Below are positions 1-7,652 of a stretch of 37,753 nucleotides of DNA, piece by piece. Origin of the DNA: an uncultured Porphyromonas sp. (GTDB taxonomy: Bacteria; Bacteroidota; Bacteroidia; Bacteroidales; Porphyromonadaceae); the NCBI GenBank assembly GCA_900546675.1, contig URDQ01000010.1:1-37753 (forward strand). Reading direction: 5' to 3'. The notes below the pieces were generated by a model. The model had not been told where the DNA came from. It did no database searches and was given only the letters and a program-made list of their open reading frames with translations. Position 1 is the first letter of the stretch. Each line of letters starts with the position of its first letter. The position numbers and the translations under genes are program-made.

Positions 1-12
1 GTCAGTTGAACG

Positions 13-54
13 GGTTGTTCTTACCTTTGTTGTAGTAAGGTAAGGACAGCAACC
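13..54. other. Strong hairpin in the gap before the first gene
   Basis: CTTACCTT at 20-27 and AAGGTAAG at 37-44 form a perfect 8-bp stem with a 9-nt loop. GGTTG at 13-17 pairs with CAACC at 50-54 as an outer stem, with CAG left as a bulge. There is no T-run on either side, so it is not a classical terminator. It could be the 3' end of a transcript that starts outside the window. No gene is seen between 1 and 308. Confidence 0.4.
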
Positions 55-158
55 AAAGGGTAATCTATCGTTCCTACAATATCGTTACACGTCTCACTTT
101 GCCACCCTCCGACAAATCGCTGCTAGTGAGCCTTGCCCTATCTAGGCTAGCCCACTAG

Positions 159-189
159 TTGTAAATGTGAGCTAAGTTGTCTATATTTG
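159..189 (+). promoter_or_regulatory. Bacteroidota-type promoter for the DUF2795 gene
   Basis: TTG at 159-161 is followed after 20 nt by TATATTTG at 182-189. This matches the Bacteroidota primary-sigma pattern of TTG at -33 and TAnnTTTG at -7. Transcription would start near 196 and leave a leader of about 110 nt before the ATG at 309. This is a pattern match only. Confidence 0.6.
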
Positions 190-195
190 CACGCT

Positions 196-308
196 CGTAG
201 GAGACTCCCTATTGGGAAGAGTCGGTCGAGGTGTGCAATAATCTAGCGACACTGCCGTTCTCTCCGATAGGATACTCCTTATTATATAACCACTGATATA
301 GATTAACT
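196..308 (+). promoter_or_regulatory. Structured leader, or short RNA, with two competing foldings
   Basis: In one folding GACTCCC (203-209) pairs with GGG(AA)GAGTC (214-223), closed by GCAC/CTCG against CGAG/GTGC. In the other, 198-215 (TAGGAG, TCC and TATTGG blocks) pairs with 264-281 (CCGATA, GG and CTCC blocks) to give an interrupted rod of about 15 bp. The two cannot coexist. The region could be a regulatory leader for the gene at 309 or an independent small RNA. No known RNA family was recognised. Confidence 0.3.
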
Positions 309-530
309 ATGTACTGGACGTTAGAATTGGCCTCCAAACTGGAGGATGCTCCCTGGCCTGCTACCAAAGATGAGCTCATCGACTATGCTCAGCGCTCAGG
401 TGCGCCCATCGAGGTGATCGAAAACCTCGAGGAGATCGAGGACGAGGGCGAGGAGTATGAGACCATCGAGGATATATGGCCAGACTACCCTAGCAAGGAG
501 GACTTCTTCTTCAACGAGGAGGAGTACTAG
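309..530 (+). CDS. Small acidic DUF2795-type protein
   Basis: This 73-residue acidic protein starts MYWTLELASKLEDAPWPATK and ends in an acidic, aromatic tail (FFFNEEEY). The N-terminal half has the pattern of a small helical domain. The -TLELASKLEDAPWP- and -YAQRSGAP- segments match my memory of the DUF2795 family, which is very conserved and often stands alone in Bacteroidota. Its function is unknown. There is no signal peptide, so it is probably cytoplasmic. It has its own promoter about 120 nt upstream and lies 87 nt before porP, so it may be cotranscribed with the secretion operon, though a weak hairpin lies in the gap (554-572). The family call is from recall, not a search. Confidence 0.8.
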   Translation: MYWTLELASKLEDAPWPATKDELIDYAQRSGAPIEVIENLEEIEDEGEEYETIEDIWPDYPSKEDFFFNEEEY

Positions 531-617
531 CCCGCTGCTCTAGAGACACAAGGCACTGATTCATAGTCAGTGTGACTCTCTGCATAGCTATTAGCTTATG
601 ACTATACGCCACCTAGG

Positions 618-1673
618 ATGATACAGATGCGCCCACTTCGGACCTGCGCTATACGGCTTGCGCTAGATGAGCACCAGTCGGAGGGGGGCGTATGCGCTAC
701 GGAAAGGTGGAGACGCAAGTCTCTTGGGAGGCTCTTGCTATGTCTGCTCATCGTGACCTGCTGGCTTCCGATGCGTTCGCTGGCGCAGGTGGATCCGCTC
801 TTCTCAGACTACCGACGGCTACAGAACTACTACAATCCAGCAGCTATCGGTCTGCAGAAAGATCTGCTCTTGACGGCCGCATATCATCAGCAGTGGATCG
901 GTATAGAGGGAGCTCCTGCCAATCTTTTTGTCTCGGCTCATACGGAGCAGCGGTGGGGCAAGAGCTACCATGGTGTGGGGCTGGTGGTCGTAGCGCAGCG
1001 TGCGGGACTCTTCACTCGCACAGAGGCGCAGGCGGAGTATGCCTTTCAGCTTAGGTGGAAGGGAGACAAAATCCTCTCCATCGGTACGGGGCTGGGCATG
1101 ATCAACCTTCTATACGACGGCACCAAGGCACACATACCAGACGGAGGGGCTATGACGCCAAACGATCCTTCGCTGCCACAGACGCCTGTGTCGGGACGCA
1201 ACTTTGACCTCTCTGCGGGAGTCTTGTGGCACACGCCTCGCTACTTCATCGGTGTCTCGGGGCGTCACCTCACGGTGCCGCGCATCACCCTCGATAGGCT
1301 TTACTATCAGAAGGTGCCGATACATATCAATGCGGTCTGTGGGTACAATATTACACCTCCGGGTGCGTTATTATCGTGGCACCCCTCACTATTTGCCTCG
1401 ACCAACTTGACGTCGTGGCGGGTGGATGTCAACCTAGATGTGCGCCTTGCGCAGCGATGGGAGGCTGGTCTGATGTACCGACCTTTGCAAGCGGCGGGGC
1501 TACGGCTGGGAGCGCTCTTTGGCAAGTGTCACGTGGGCTATCTCTTTGAGATGCCTACGAGTCAGCTGGCGAGAGGCAACTGGGGCAGTCACGAGCTAGT
1601 GGTCACCTATGCGCTCCCGATGTCTAGCCACAAGAAAGGGACCAACAGCTACAAGAGCATCCGACTCCTCTAG
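618..1673 (+). CDS. porP: Type IX secretion protein PorP/SprF family
   Basis: A 351-residue outer-membrane protein of the PorP/SprF family. In the T9SS it is thought to anchor or organise surface modules and to associate with the PorK/PorN ring. The hydrophobic core of the signal peptide is at residues 39-51, with likely cleavage after SLAQ (57). The mature protein begins VDPLFSDY and carries the family signature YYNPAAIG (71-78), then alternating beta strands typical of a barrel. The N-terminal stretch before the signal core is unusually long (about 30 residues), and no better in-frame ATG exists downstream; ATGs at 618 and 627 are both possible. It is first in the order porP-K-L-M-N, as in P. 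gingivalis. The gap to porK is 61 nt. Confidence 0.9.
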   Translation: MIQMRPLRTCAIRLALDEHQSEGGVCATERWRRKSLGRLLLCLLIVTCWLPMRSLAQVDPLFSDYRRLQNYYNPAAIGLQKDLLLTAAYHQQWIGIEGAPANLFVSAHTEQRWGKSYHGVGLVVVAQRAGLFTRTEAQAEYAFQLRWKGDKILSIGTGLGMINLLYDGTKAHIPDGGAMTPNDPSLPQTPVSGRNFDLSAGVLWHTPRYFIGVSGRHLTVPRITLDRLYYQKVPIHINAVCGYNITPPGALLSWHPSLFASTNLTSWRVDVNLDVRLAQRWEAGLMYRPLQAAGLRLGALFGKCHVGYLFEMPTSQLARGNWGSHELVVTYALPMSSHKKGTNSYKSIRLL

Positions 1674-1734
1674 CCCGTACATCTCTACATATAATAGAAC
1701 TTAATCAGAAGACCTCTGAAACAACTTAGAAGCT

Positions 1735-3249
1735 ATGAAAGAAGCTTTGCCGACATACCGCAGTCCGTCCGAGAGCGCACATGACGCCCGTTCCGTACAA
1801 AGGCTTAGGACTAGAATCAGAGCGGGAGCCTTACCCCTACTAGGTGCTTTGGCACTGCTCTTACTCTTTATCTCCGTGCTGAGCATGGTAAGCTGCGCGC
1901 CCAAGCGTGGCTCTGGCGTAAGTGCCGAGCTGGTGGGTGTAGGACTCGCCTCGTGGAGTGAGCCTGCTCCCTATGGTATGGTGCAGATACCACAAGGACA
2001 CATCGTGCTGGGCGAGCGTGAGGCGGACACCGTATGGGGACTACCCGCAGAGTACCGGGCGATCTCGGTAGATGCTTTCTGGATGGATCAGACGGAGGTA
2101 ACCAATGCGCAGTGGCGACAGTTCGTCTACTATGTGCGTGACTCGATCGTTCGTGAGCGTCTTGCAGACCCGCTATACGGGGGTAACCCGCTTTACAAGA
2201 TTACCACGGACAAGTATGGTGATCCTGTCAAGCCGTACCTCGACTGGTCTCAGCCAATGCCCACTCCTAAGCGTGCGCTAGAGCAGGAGCTGGAGGCGAT
2301 GGAGAGCGTCTACTACACGAACCCCGTGACGGGCGAGCGCAAGCTCGATCCTAAGCAGATGCTCTACAAGTATGAGGTCTACGACTACCACGCAGCAGCG
2401 CTCTACCGCAACAACCTACAGCAGGAGGTACGCGCTAGCAAGGGCGTTCAGGAGCCAGTGATGATCTCTAAGGACACGGCTTATGTCAACGATCGTGGCG
2501 AGGTGATTCGTGAGACCATCACACGTCAGCTCGCTAGTGAGTACGACTTCCTCAACACCTACATCGTAGCGATCTACCCCGACGAGACGGTCTGGGTCAA
2601 CGACTACCCCAACTCTAAGAATGAAATCTACACCCGCACTTACTTCAACCACCCTCGCTACGACAACCACCCCGTGGTGGGTATCTCGTGGGAGCAAGCG
2701 ACCGCTTTCTGCCACTGGCGCACAGACAACTACCGCAAGGGGCTAAACCTCCCCGAGGGAGCGATCGTGCCCGAGTTTAGACTACCCACCGAGGCGGAGT
2801 GGGAGTACGCAGCGCGTGCTGGACGAACGAACACGAAGTTCCCGTGGAATAGCGAAGACCTAGACTCAGAAGATGTCTGCTTCTTGGCAAACTTCAAGCC
2901 CTTCGAGGGAGACTACGCTGCCGATGGGCAAGTGATCACGTCACAGGTAAGCACCTTCTCGCCCAATGACTACGGGCTCTACGATATGGCGGGCAACGTA
3001 GCGGAGTGGACCAGCTCGAGCTACTTCGTCTCAAGCTACGAGATGATGGACGATGTCAATCCGCAGATGCACTACAACGCTGCTCGCGAAGATAACACGA
3101 TGCTACGGCGCAAAGTTGCCAAGGGAGGCTCGTGGAAGGACGTCCTCCGCTTCATCAGATCCACACAACGCATCTACGCACCACAAGATGAGGCGCACTC
3201 TTACATTGGCTTCCGCTGTGTACGTAGCATCATCAACAACTCCAAATAA
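1735..3249 (+). CDS. porK: T9SS ring lipoprotein PorK/GldK
   Basis: A 504-residue lipoprotein that, with PorN, forms the periplasmic ring under the outer membrane in the T9SS. A long hydrophobic segment at 31-53 ends in a lipobox-like MVSC, with the lipidated cysteine at 54. The rest is a formylglycine-generating-enzyme/sulfatase-modifying fold: DQTEVTNAQW (119-128), RLPTEAEWEYAAR (about 349-361), GNVAEW (420-425), KGGSW (463-467) and GFRCV (492-496). A region of about 180 residues, rich in Tyr and Asp, separates the first and second motif blocks, as is usual in GldK/PorK. The family is structural and not known to act as an enzyme. It is 53 nt from porL, in one operon. Confidence 0.95.
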   Translation: MKEALPTYRSPSESAHDARSVQRLRTRIRAGALPLLGALALLLLFISVLSMVSCAPKRGSGVSAELVGVGLASWSEPAPYGMVQIPQGHIVLGEREADTVWGLPAEYRAISVDAFWMDQTEVTNAQWRQFVYYVRDSIVRERLADPLYGGNPLYKITTDKYGDPVKPYLDWSQPMPTPKRALEQELEAMESVYYTNPVTGERKLDPKQMLYKYEVYDYHAAALYRNNLQQEVRASKGVQEPVMISKDTAYVNDRGEVIRETITRQLASEYDFLNTYIVAIYPDETVWVNDYPNSKNEIYTRTYFNHPRYDNHPVVGISWEQATAFCHWRTDNYRKGLNLPEGAIVPEFRLPTEAEWEYAARAGRTNTKFPWNSEDLDSEDVCFLANFKPFEGDYAADGQVITSQVSTFSPNDYGLYDMAGNVAEWTSSSYFVSSYEMMDDVNPQMHYNAAREDNTMLRRKVAKGGSWKDVLRFIRSTQRIYAPQDEAHSYIGFRCVRSIINNSK

Positions 3250-3302
3250 GCAACGCAACAGACAGCCCTAACGACGGCTTAATCCTTCAGATAGATCGAC
3301 TC

Positions 3303-4337
3303 ATGGCAAAGAAATATAGACGCTACAAGAATGGACTGGAGATGTACCTCTCCAGTAAAAAAGGGCGCAGAGTGCTCAACTTCGCATACAGCTGGGGTGC
3401 CGCAGTGGTGATCCTCGGAGCGCTCTTTAAGTTGCTCCACTTCCCCTTTGGCAATGAGATGCTTTTCATCGGTATGATCACCGAGTTCTTCGTCTTCTTT
3501 ATCTCAGGCTTTGAGCAGCCTGAGGAGCATTACCAGTGGGAGCAGGTTTTCCCCGAGCTAGACTCTAAGAACCCGATGGACAAGCAGGAGATGGAGGCTC
3601 GCCGACAGTACCTCCTCCGCAAAGCTCAAGAAGCAGCCGCAGCGCCTGCCCCCTCTTATGCCTATCCTGAGGGTGAGCATCACGAGCCGACGAGAGCTTA
3701 CGCTGCACAGCCTCAAGCTCAGGCAGGTTATGTTGCTCCTGAGGGTAGCTACGGTGCGTCAGCTTCGGAGGTTCAGGTGGAGCGTCTCTCCTCTGCCATT
3801 GATCAGCTAGCCAATGCAGCTTCGCAGCTCAGCCGACTAGGCGAGCTGTCTCAGCAGATGACCGATCAGTGGGTCGCTATGCAGCAAGACGGTCGCACCC
3901 TCGGTGAGAGTGCCGTCGAGTATCAGACGCAGATGGATACCACCTCGCAGCATCTGGCGCGTCTCAACCAGATTTACGAGTCACAGCTAGCAAGCATCAC
4001 AGGACAGGTCGCTACCATTGACCAGATCAACCAAGGACTGGAGCATATTAAGAATATGTACCAAGACTCCGCCATAGATAGTACCACCTTCCGCACGCAA
4101 AATGAGCGCTTGACGATGCAGCTCTCTGAGCTAAACCGTGTCTACGCTCGCATCCTAGAGGCGCTGACGGTCAATATGGGTGCCCCTGGTATGGCTGGTC
4201 GTCCTTATCAGGGAGGCTACGAGCCTAGCTACTACGCTCCACGGCAGGAGTACCCCTCGGCACGCCCCGACTACTACGCATCACAGCCCTATCAAGCACC
4301 ACGTAATGCGGGCGCACCACAAGAGCCACAAGAGTAG
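3303..4337 (+). CDS. porL: T9SS inner-membrane motor protein PorL/GldL
   Basis: A 344-residue inner-membrane protein. With PorM it forms the proton-driven rotary motor that powers the T9SS and, in gliding relatives, motility. Two adjacent membrane helices are visible at about 24-46 and 52-70. The second contains Glu61 within GMITEFFVFF, which corresponds to the essential intramembrane glutamate of GldL/PorL; Lys43 and His46 precede it. The remainder is cytoplasmic, with a helical region (about 155-285) likely to be coiled coil and a Pro/Tyr/Gln-rich tail. The tail seems somewhat longer than in P. gingivalis PorL (about 309 residues from memory). It is followed by porM after a 57-nt gap. Confidence 0.95.
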   Translation: MAKKYRRYKNGLEMYLSSKKGRRVLNFAYSWGAAVVILGALFKLLHFPFGNEMLFIGMITEFFVFFISGFEQPEEHYQWEQVFPELDSKNPMDKQEMEARRQYLLRKAQEAAAAPAPSYAYPEGEHHEPTRAYAAQPQAQAGYVAPEGSYGASASEVQVERLSSAIDQLANAASQLSRLGELSQQMTDQWVAMQQDGRTLGESAVEYQTQMDTTSQHLARLNQIYESQLASITGQVATIDQINQGLEHIKNMYQDSAIDSTTFRTQNERLTMQLSELNRVYARILEALTVNMGAPGMAGRPYQGGYEPSYYAPRQEYPSARPDYYASQPYQAPRNAGAPQEPQE

Positions 4338-4394
4338 AGCGCTTTTCTCACCTCATCTACTCGATAGCTATTCAACTAACACAATCTAGGCATT

Positions 4395-5945
4395 ATGGCA
4401 GCAGGAAGCAGTGGCAACCGCAATAGGCAGAAGATGATCAATCTGATGTATCTCGTCTTCATTGCGATGGTAGCACTCAATGTCTCCTCGGAGGTGCTCT
4501 CGGGCTTTGTCCTCGTAGAGCGCAGTCTCACGCACACCATCGAGGGGTCGCAGCAGAGCAATGACAACATTATGAAGAGCCTCTCGACTGCTTATGCCAA
4601 TAACCCCAGCAAGGCTGAGTCCTCGTACCACAAGGGGCTAGAGCTCACCGCCTATGCCGACTCACTCTACAACGAGATAGACCAGCTACGCCTCCTCATA
4701 GCACAAAAGGCAGATGGTAAGGATGCCAATCCCAACGATGTGGCACGCAAGGACGATATGAATGCCCCCACGACCGTCATGCTCAACCCGCTCACACGGC
4801 GTGGTGCTAAGCTAAGGGAGTCAATCGACGCCTTCCGCACGTACACCACACAGATGGTTCGTAGCGACAGCCGTCGTGAGCATATCTCAGAGATGCTCAG
4901 CACGGAGGGCGCTGGCGGACTCAGCTGGGAGCAACAGATCTTTGAGAACATCCCCACCATCGCCTCACTCACGATGCTCACGAAGCTCCAGAGCGACATA
5001 CGCTCCGTCGAGGGAGACGTGCTGAGTGACCTTGTCCAGAACATCGACAGTGGCGACCTCCGCGTCAATAAGATTGCTGCGCAAGTGATCCCACGCAGCC
5101 AGCTCGTCATGCAGGGTAGCCAGTACGAGGCGAGCATCGTCCTCTCCAGCTACGACTCGACACGCGTTCCCAAGATCGTGGTCAATGGCTCGACACTCCC
5201 CGAGAGTGCTGAGGGCATCTATCGTGTCACGGCAACCAAAGCCGGCACCTTCCCCATCTCGGGCTATATCGAGACGGAGCTGCCCGACGGCACCGCTGTC
5301 AAGCAGCCTTTCCAGTCGGAGTACTACGTCACCGAGCCTTTTGCGACGGTCGCTCCTACGCTGATGAACGTCCTCTATGCGGGCATCAACAACCCGATCA
5401 GCATCGCTGTGCCTGGTGTCCCCTCGCAAAACGTGACCGCCACGATGACCAATGGCACGCTCACCCGCCAAGGCAATGGCTGGATAGCTAAGCCCGCTAA
5501 GATCGGTACTCCCGCCGTCATCACCGTCATGGCCAAGCAGGCGGACGGACGAACCACCAAGATGGCCGAAACCTCCCTACGGGTACGAGCACTCCCCGAC
5601 CCGCTACCTTATATACAGTACACCGATGCCAACGGTGCGACCAAGCGCTTTAAGGGCGGACGTATCGCCAAGCGCGACCTCCTCACGGCCAACGGTATCG
5701 GAGCAGCTATCGACGACGATCTGCTAGACGTACCCTACCAAGTGGTGCGCTTCCAGCTCCTCTTCTTTGACTCAGTAGGTGGCGTTATCCCTGAGGTGTC
5801 CAACGGCTCCACCTTCTCCACTAGACAGCGAGACAAGATCCGCAATATGGCAAAGGGTAAGCGCTTCTTCGTGAGCGAAGTGATCGCTCGTGGTCCCGAC
5901 GGCATCGAGCGACAGATACCAGCCATCGAAGTAATCGTACGATAG
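4395..5945 (+). CDS. porM: T9SS motor protein PorM/GldM
   Basis: A 516-residue protein with one N-terminal membrane helix (about 14-40) and a large periplasmic part. The helix contains LMYLVFIAMVALNV and is followed by SSEVLSG, with a conserved glutamate at 33. PorM dimers insert their helices into the PorL pentamer and carry torque across the periplasm to the PorK/PorN ring. The start of the periplasmic part is helical; the rest is beta-rich and consistent with the four-domain GldM/PorM structure. The length matches P. gingivalis PorM as remembered. No truncation or frameshift is seen. It lies 38 nt from porN. Confidence 0.95.
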   Translation: MAAGSSGNRNRQKMINLMYLVFIAMVALNVSSEVLSGFVLVERSLTHTIEGSQQSNDNIMKSLSTAYANNPSKAESSYHKGLELTAYADSLYNEIDQLRLLIAQKADGKDANPNDVARKDDMNAPTTVMLNPLTRRGAKLRESIDAFRTYTTQMVRSDSRREHISEMLSTEGAGGLSWEQQIFENIPTIASLTMLTKLQSDIRSVEGDVLSDLVQNIDSGDLRVNKIAAQVIPRSQLVMQGSQYEASIVLSSYDSTRVPKIVVNGSTLPESAEGIYRVTATKAGTFPISGYIETELPDGTAVKQPFQSEYYVTEPFATVAPTLMNVLYAGINNPISIAVPGVPSQNVTATMTNGTLTRQGNGWIAKPAKIGTPAVITVMAKQADGRTTKMAETSLRVRALPDPLPYIQYTDANGATKRFKGGRIAKRDLLTANGIGAAIDDDLLDVPYQVVRFQLLFFDSVGGVIPEVSNGSTFSTRQRDKIRNMAKGKRFFVSEVIARGPDGIERQIPAIEVIVR

Positions 5946-5983
5946 TCTTCACAGCTTTAAGAATAGACCCATCTCACTATACT

Positions 5984-7210
5984 ATGCAACGCATTCAGTC
6001 TCTACTCATAGTACTCCTTGCCCTCACGCTCACATTGACCGCTGAGGCGCAAAACTTCGACCCGCTCTCCGCCACTCCGACCGACTCGACACAAGTCGCC
6101 ACAGAGCTGCCACGCCAGCGCCCCACGGCACGTCAGCGACGCGCTCAGCGAGAGCAGGAGCAGGAGACACAGGCCAATGGCATCTCCATGCGCGCCAAGA
6201 ACTATGCCGACCAGCAGGTCAAGGATACCGAGGCAGCCCCCTGGCGCCGAGTCGTCTACCGACAGCTCTCGATAGACAGCCTTGCCAATGCTCCGATCTT
6301 CCGTCCTGTACGTCCATCGGGACAGTTGCAGAGTCTCTTCTCGCTCCTCTTCAACCGCTTCAACGAGGGGAGCATCACCGTCTATGAGTACGAAGACCTA
6401 GGCTACGAAAACCTAACTCCAGAGCGACAGCTACGCTTCGAGGACTTCCTCGACCGCTTTGGCATCGTATATGACAAAGACCCGAGCCAGACAGGCAACC
6501 GCGCCTTCAAGATCCTCCCCGTAGACATCCCCACGCAATCCATCCGTAGCTACTACGTCAAGGAGGAGTACTACTACGATGTCAAGACCAGCGATGTGAG
6601 CAGTCAGATCGTAGCGATCTGCCCCGTGATGGACGATGAGATATCTATGGAGGGTAGTGTGCGCATACCGCTCTTCTGGGTCAAGTACTCCGACCTGCAG
6701 CCTTACCTCTCGCAGCAGCCCGTTATGCTCTCGACCAAGAACAACGCTACGACCGCCACGATGGACGACTTCTTCAGTCTCAACCTATACCGCGGACAGA
6801 TTTCGATGACGCTAGGCGGTGAGACCGCTGAGCTCAATAGCGAGATGAGCGACTCGACAGCCACAGCTGCTCGTCAAGCCTTCAGCAACCAGATCGAGGG
6901 CGAGCTCAAGCAGTTTGAGGAGAGTCTCTACGGCACCGAGTACACCACCTCTGCCACAAGCGATGACGACCTCCAGAAGGAGCGTGACAACGAGGACATC
7001 GATCAACTCGACACCGCCCGAGCCCGTCGCTCACAAGAGCTGCGCGAGGGCAAGAGCAACCAGCGCAAAGCTACCAAAGCCACCAAGGCAAAGAAGAAGA
7101 GCCGTGCTGACAAAAAGCGTGCTAAGAAGGCCACTCAAAAGGCAGCCAAGACAGAGCACCCGAAGCAATCCAAGAGTAGCTCCACACGCTCCGTGCGCAA
7201 CCGCTTCTAG
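5984..7210 (+). CDS. porN: T9SS ring protein PorN/GldN with a very basic tail
   Basis: A 408-residue periplasmic protein. The signal peptide MQRIQSLLIVLLALTLTLTA is cleaved near AEAQ. The GldN/PorN core (about 75-330) includes WRRVVYRQLSID, the conserved early PorN segment, and several Tyr/Asp-rich stretches. It pairs with PorK to build the T9SS ring and contacts PorM. The odd part is the C-terminus: about 63 residues (346-408) very rich in Lys, Arg, Ala and Ser. P. gingivalis PorN is about 360 residues from memory, so this tail looks like a lineage-specific addition. It is the last gene of the operon; a strong terminator lies 59 nt downstream. Confidence 0.93.
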   Translation: MQRIQSLLIVLLALTLTLTAEAQNFDPLSATPTDSTQVATELPRQRPTARQRRAQREQEQETQANGISMRAKNYADQQVKDTEAAPWRRVVYRQLSIDSLANAPIFRPVRPSGQLQSLFSLLFNRFNEGSITVYEYEDLGYENLTPERQLRFEDFLDRFGIVYDKDPSQTGNRAFKILPVDIPTQSIRSYYVKEEYYYDVKTSDVSSQIVAICPVMDDEISMEGSVRIPLFWVKYSDLQPYLSQQPVMLSTKNNATTATMDDFFSLNLYRGQISMTLGGETAELNSEMSDSTATAARQAFSNQIEGELKQFEESLYGTEYTTSATSDDDLQKERDNEDIDQLDTARARRSQELREGKSNQRKATKATKAKKKSRADKKRAKKATQKAAKTEHPKQSKSSSTRSVRNRF

Positions 7211-7258
7211 CCATAAGCGACTAAACGACCGCTTCTAGCCACAGACGCTAAGTCGCCA
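7201..7258 (+). repeat. 28-bp imperfect tandem duplication over the porN stop
   Basis: CCGCTTCTAGCCA occurs at 7201-7213 and again at 7229-7241, each followed by a similar A/C/G-rich stretch. The first copy contains the last codons and the TAG of porN. The period of 28 is not a multiple of three, so the second copy is noncoding. Confidence 0.5.
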
Positions 7259-7269
7259 ACCACACCTCC

Positions 7270-7310
7270 GAGGGCTGGGTCCGTCACAACGGGCTCAGCC
7301 CTCTCTGTAT
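7270..7310 (+). terminator. Terminator of the porPKLMN operon
   Basis: A 15-bp stem is formed by 7270-7284 and 7289-7303 (two G-U pairs) around the loop CACA. A pyrimidine-rich TCTGTATCT follows. It sits 59 nt after porN with no gene between. Confidence 0.8.
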
Positions 7311-7378
7311 CTAGTCGCCCCACCCTTTTCCTATTCTCTTCGCCCCTCGAGAGAAGCTCTTTGCCCCAGTTAGGATAG

Positions 7379-7474
7379 TTTTCCTCCCTTGGAAATTTAA
7401 ATTTCCTCCCTTGGAAAACTTATTTTCCAGCCTTGGAAATTTATTTTTCCAAGGCTGGAAAGTCTTTGGAAAAC
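7379..7474. repeat. Array of TTTCC(6)GGAAA palindromes
   Basis: Four units of TTTCC, six nt and GGAAA lie at 7380-7395, 7402-7417, 7424-7439 and 7446-7461, followed by a half unit (TTTGGAAAA) to 7473. Units 3 and 4 are exact reverse complements and form a 16-bp perfect stem with a 6-nt loop. The junction of units 1 and 2 is a perfect 16-bp palindrome (7391-7406). The array lies between the por terminator and the promoter of the BspA-like gene. No terminal repeats or ORF were seen, so it is not an insertion sequence. Confidence 0.75.
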
Positions 7475-7605
7475 AGCTCAGAGCGTTGCATTTATCGCTT
7501 CTAAGCTATCGCTTAGCACAGCATTTGTTGCACGGCGATACCCCCTAAGATGTCCGATGGGTCTACTCTGTTCACCCTTTGTAGTGCCAATTGAACGCAA
7601 AAGCT

Positions 7606-7613
7606 TATCTTTG
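7606..7613 (+). promoter_or_regulatory. -7 element upstream of the BspA-like gene
   Basis: TATCTTTG matches the Bacteroidota -7 consensus. No well-spaced TTG was found near -33. A start near 7620 would give a leader of about 33 nt to the ATG at 7653. It also argues against the in-frame upstream ATG at 7557, which would then lie outside the transcript. Confidence 0.5.
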
Positions 7614-7652
7614 TTGGCAGTTCAAAACTTCACATATAACAAACAATTGCGC

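Noticed and set aside
196..308. 6S RNA
   Set aside because: The region is shorter than typical 6S RNA and I could not build the closing stem and central bubble.
4667..5471. Long - strand frames opposite porM (156 and 168 codons)
   Set aside because: They are antisense to a well-supported gene and have low-complexity Ser/Arg-rich or Asp/Val-rich content.
7557..7652. Longer N-terminus of the BspA-like protein
   Set aside because: It would place 32 residues before a perfect signal peptide and begins upstream of the predicted transcription start.
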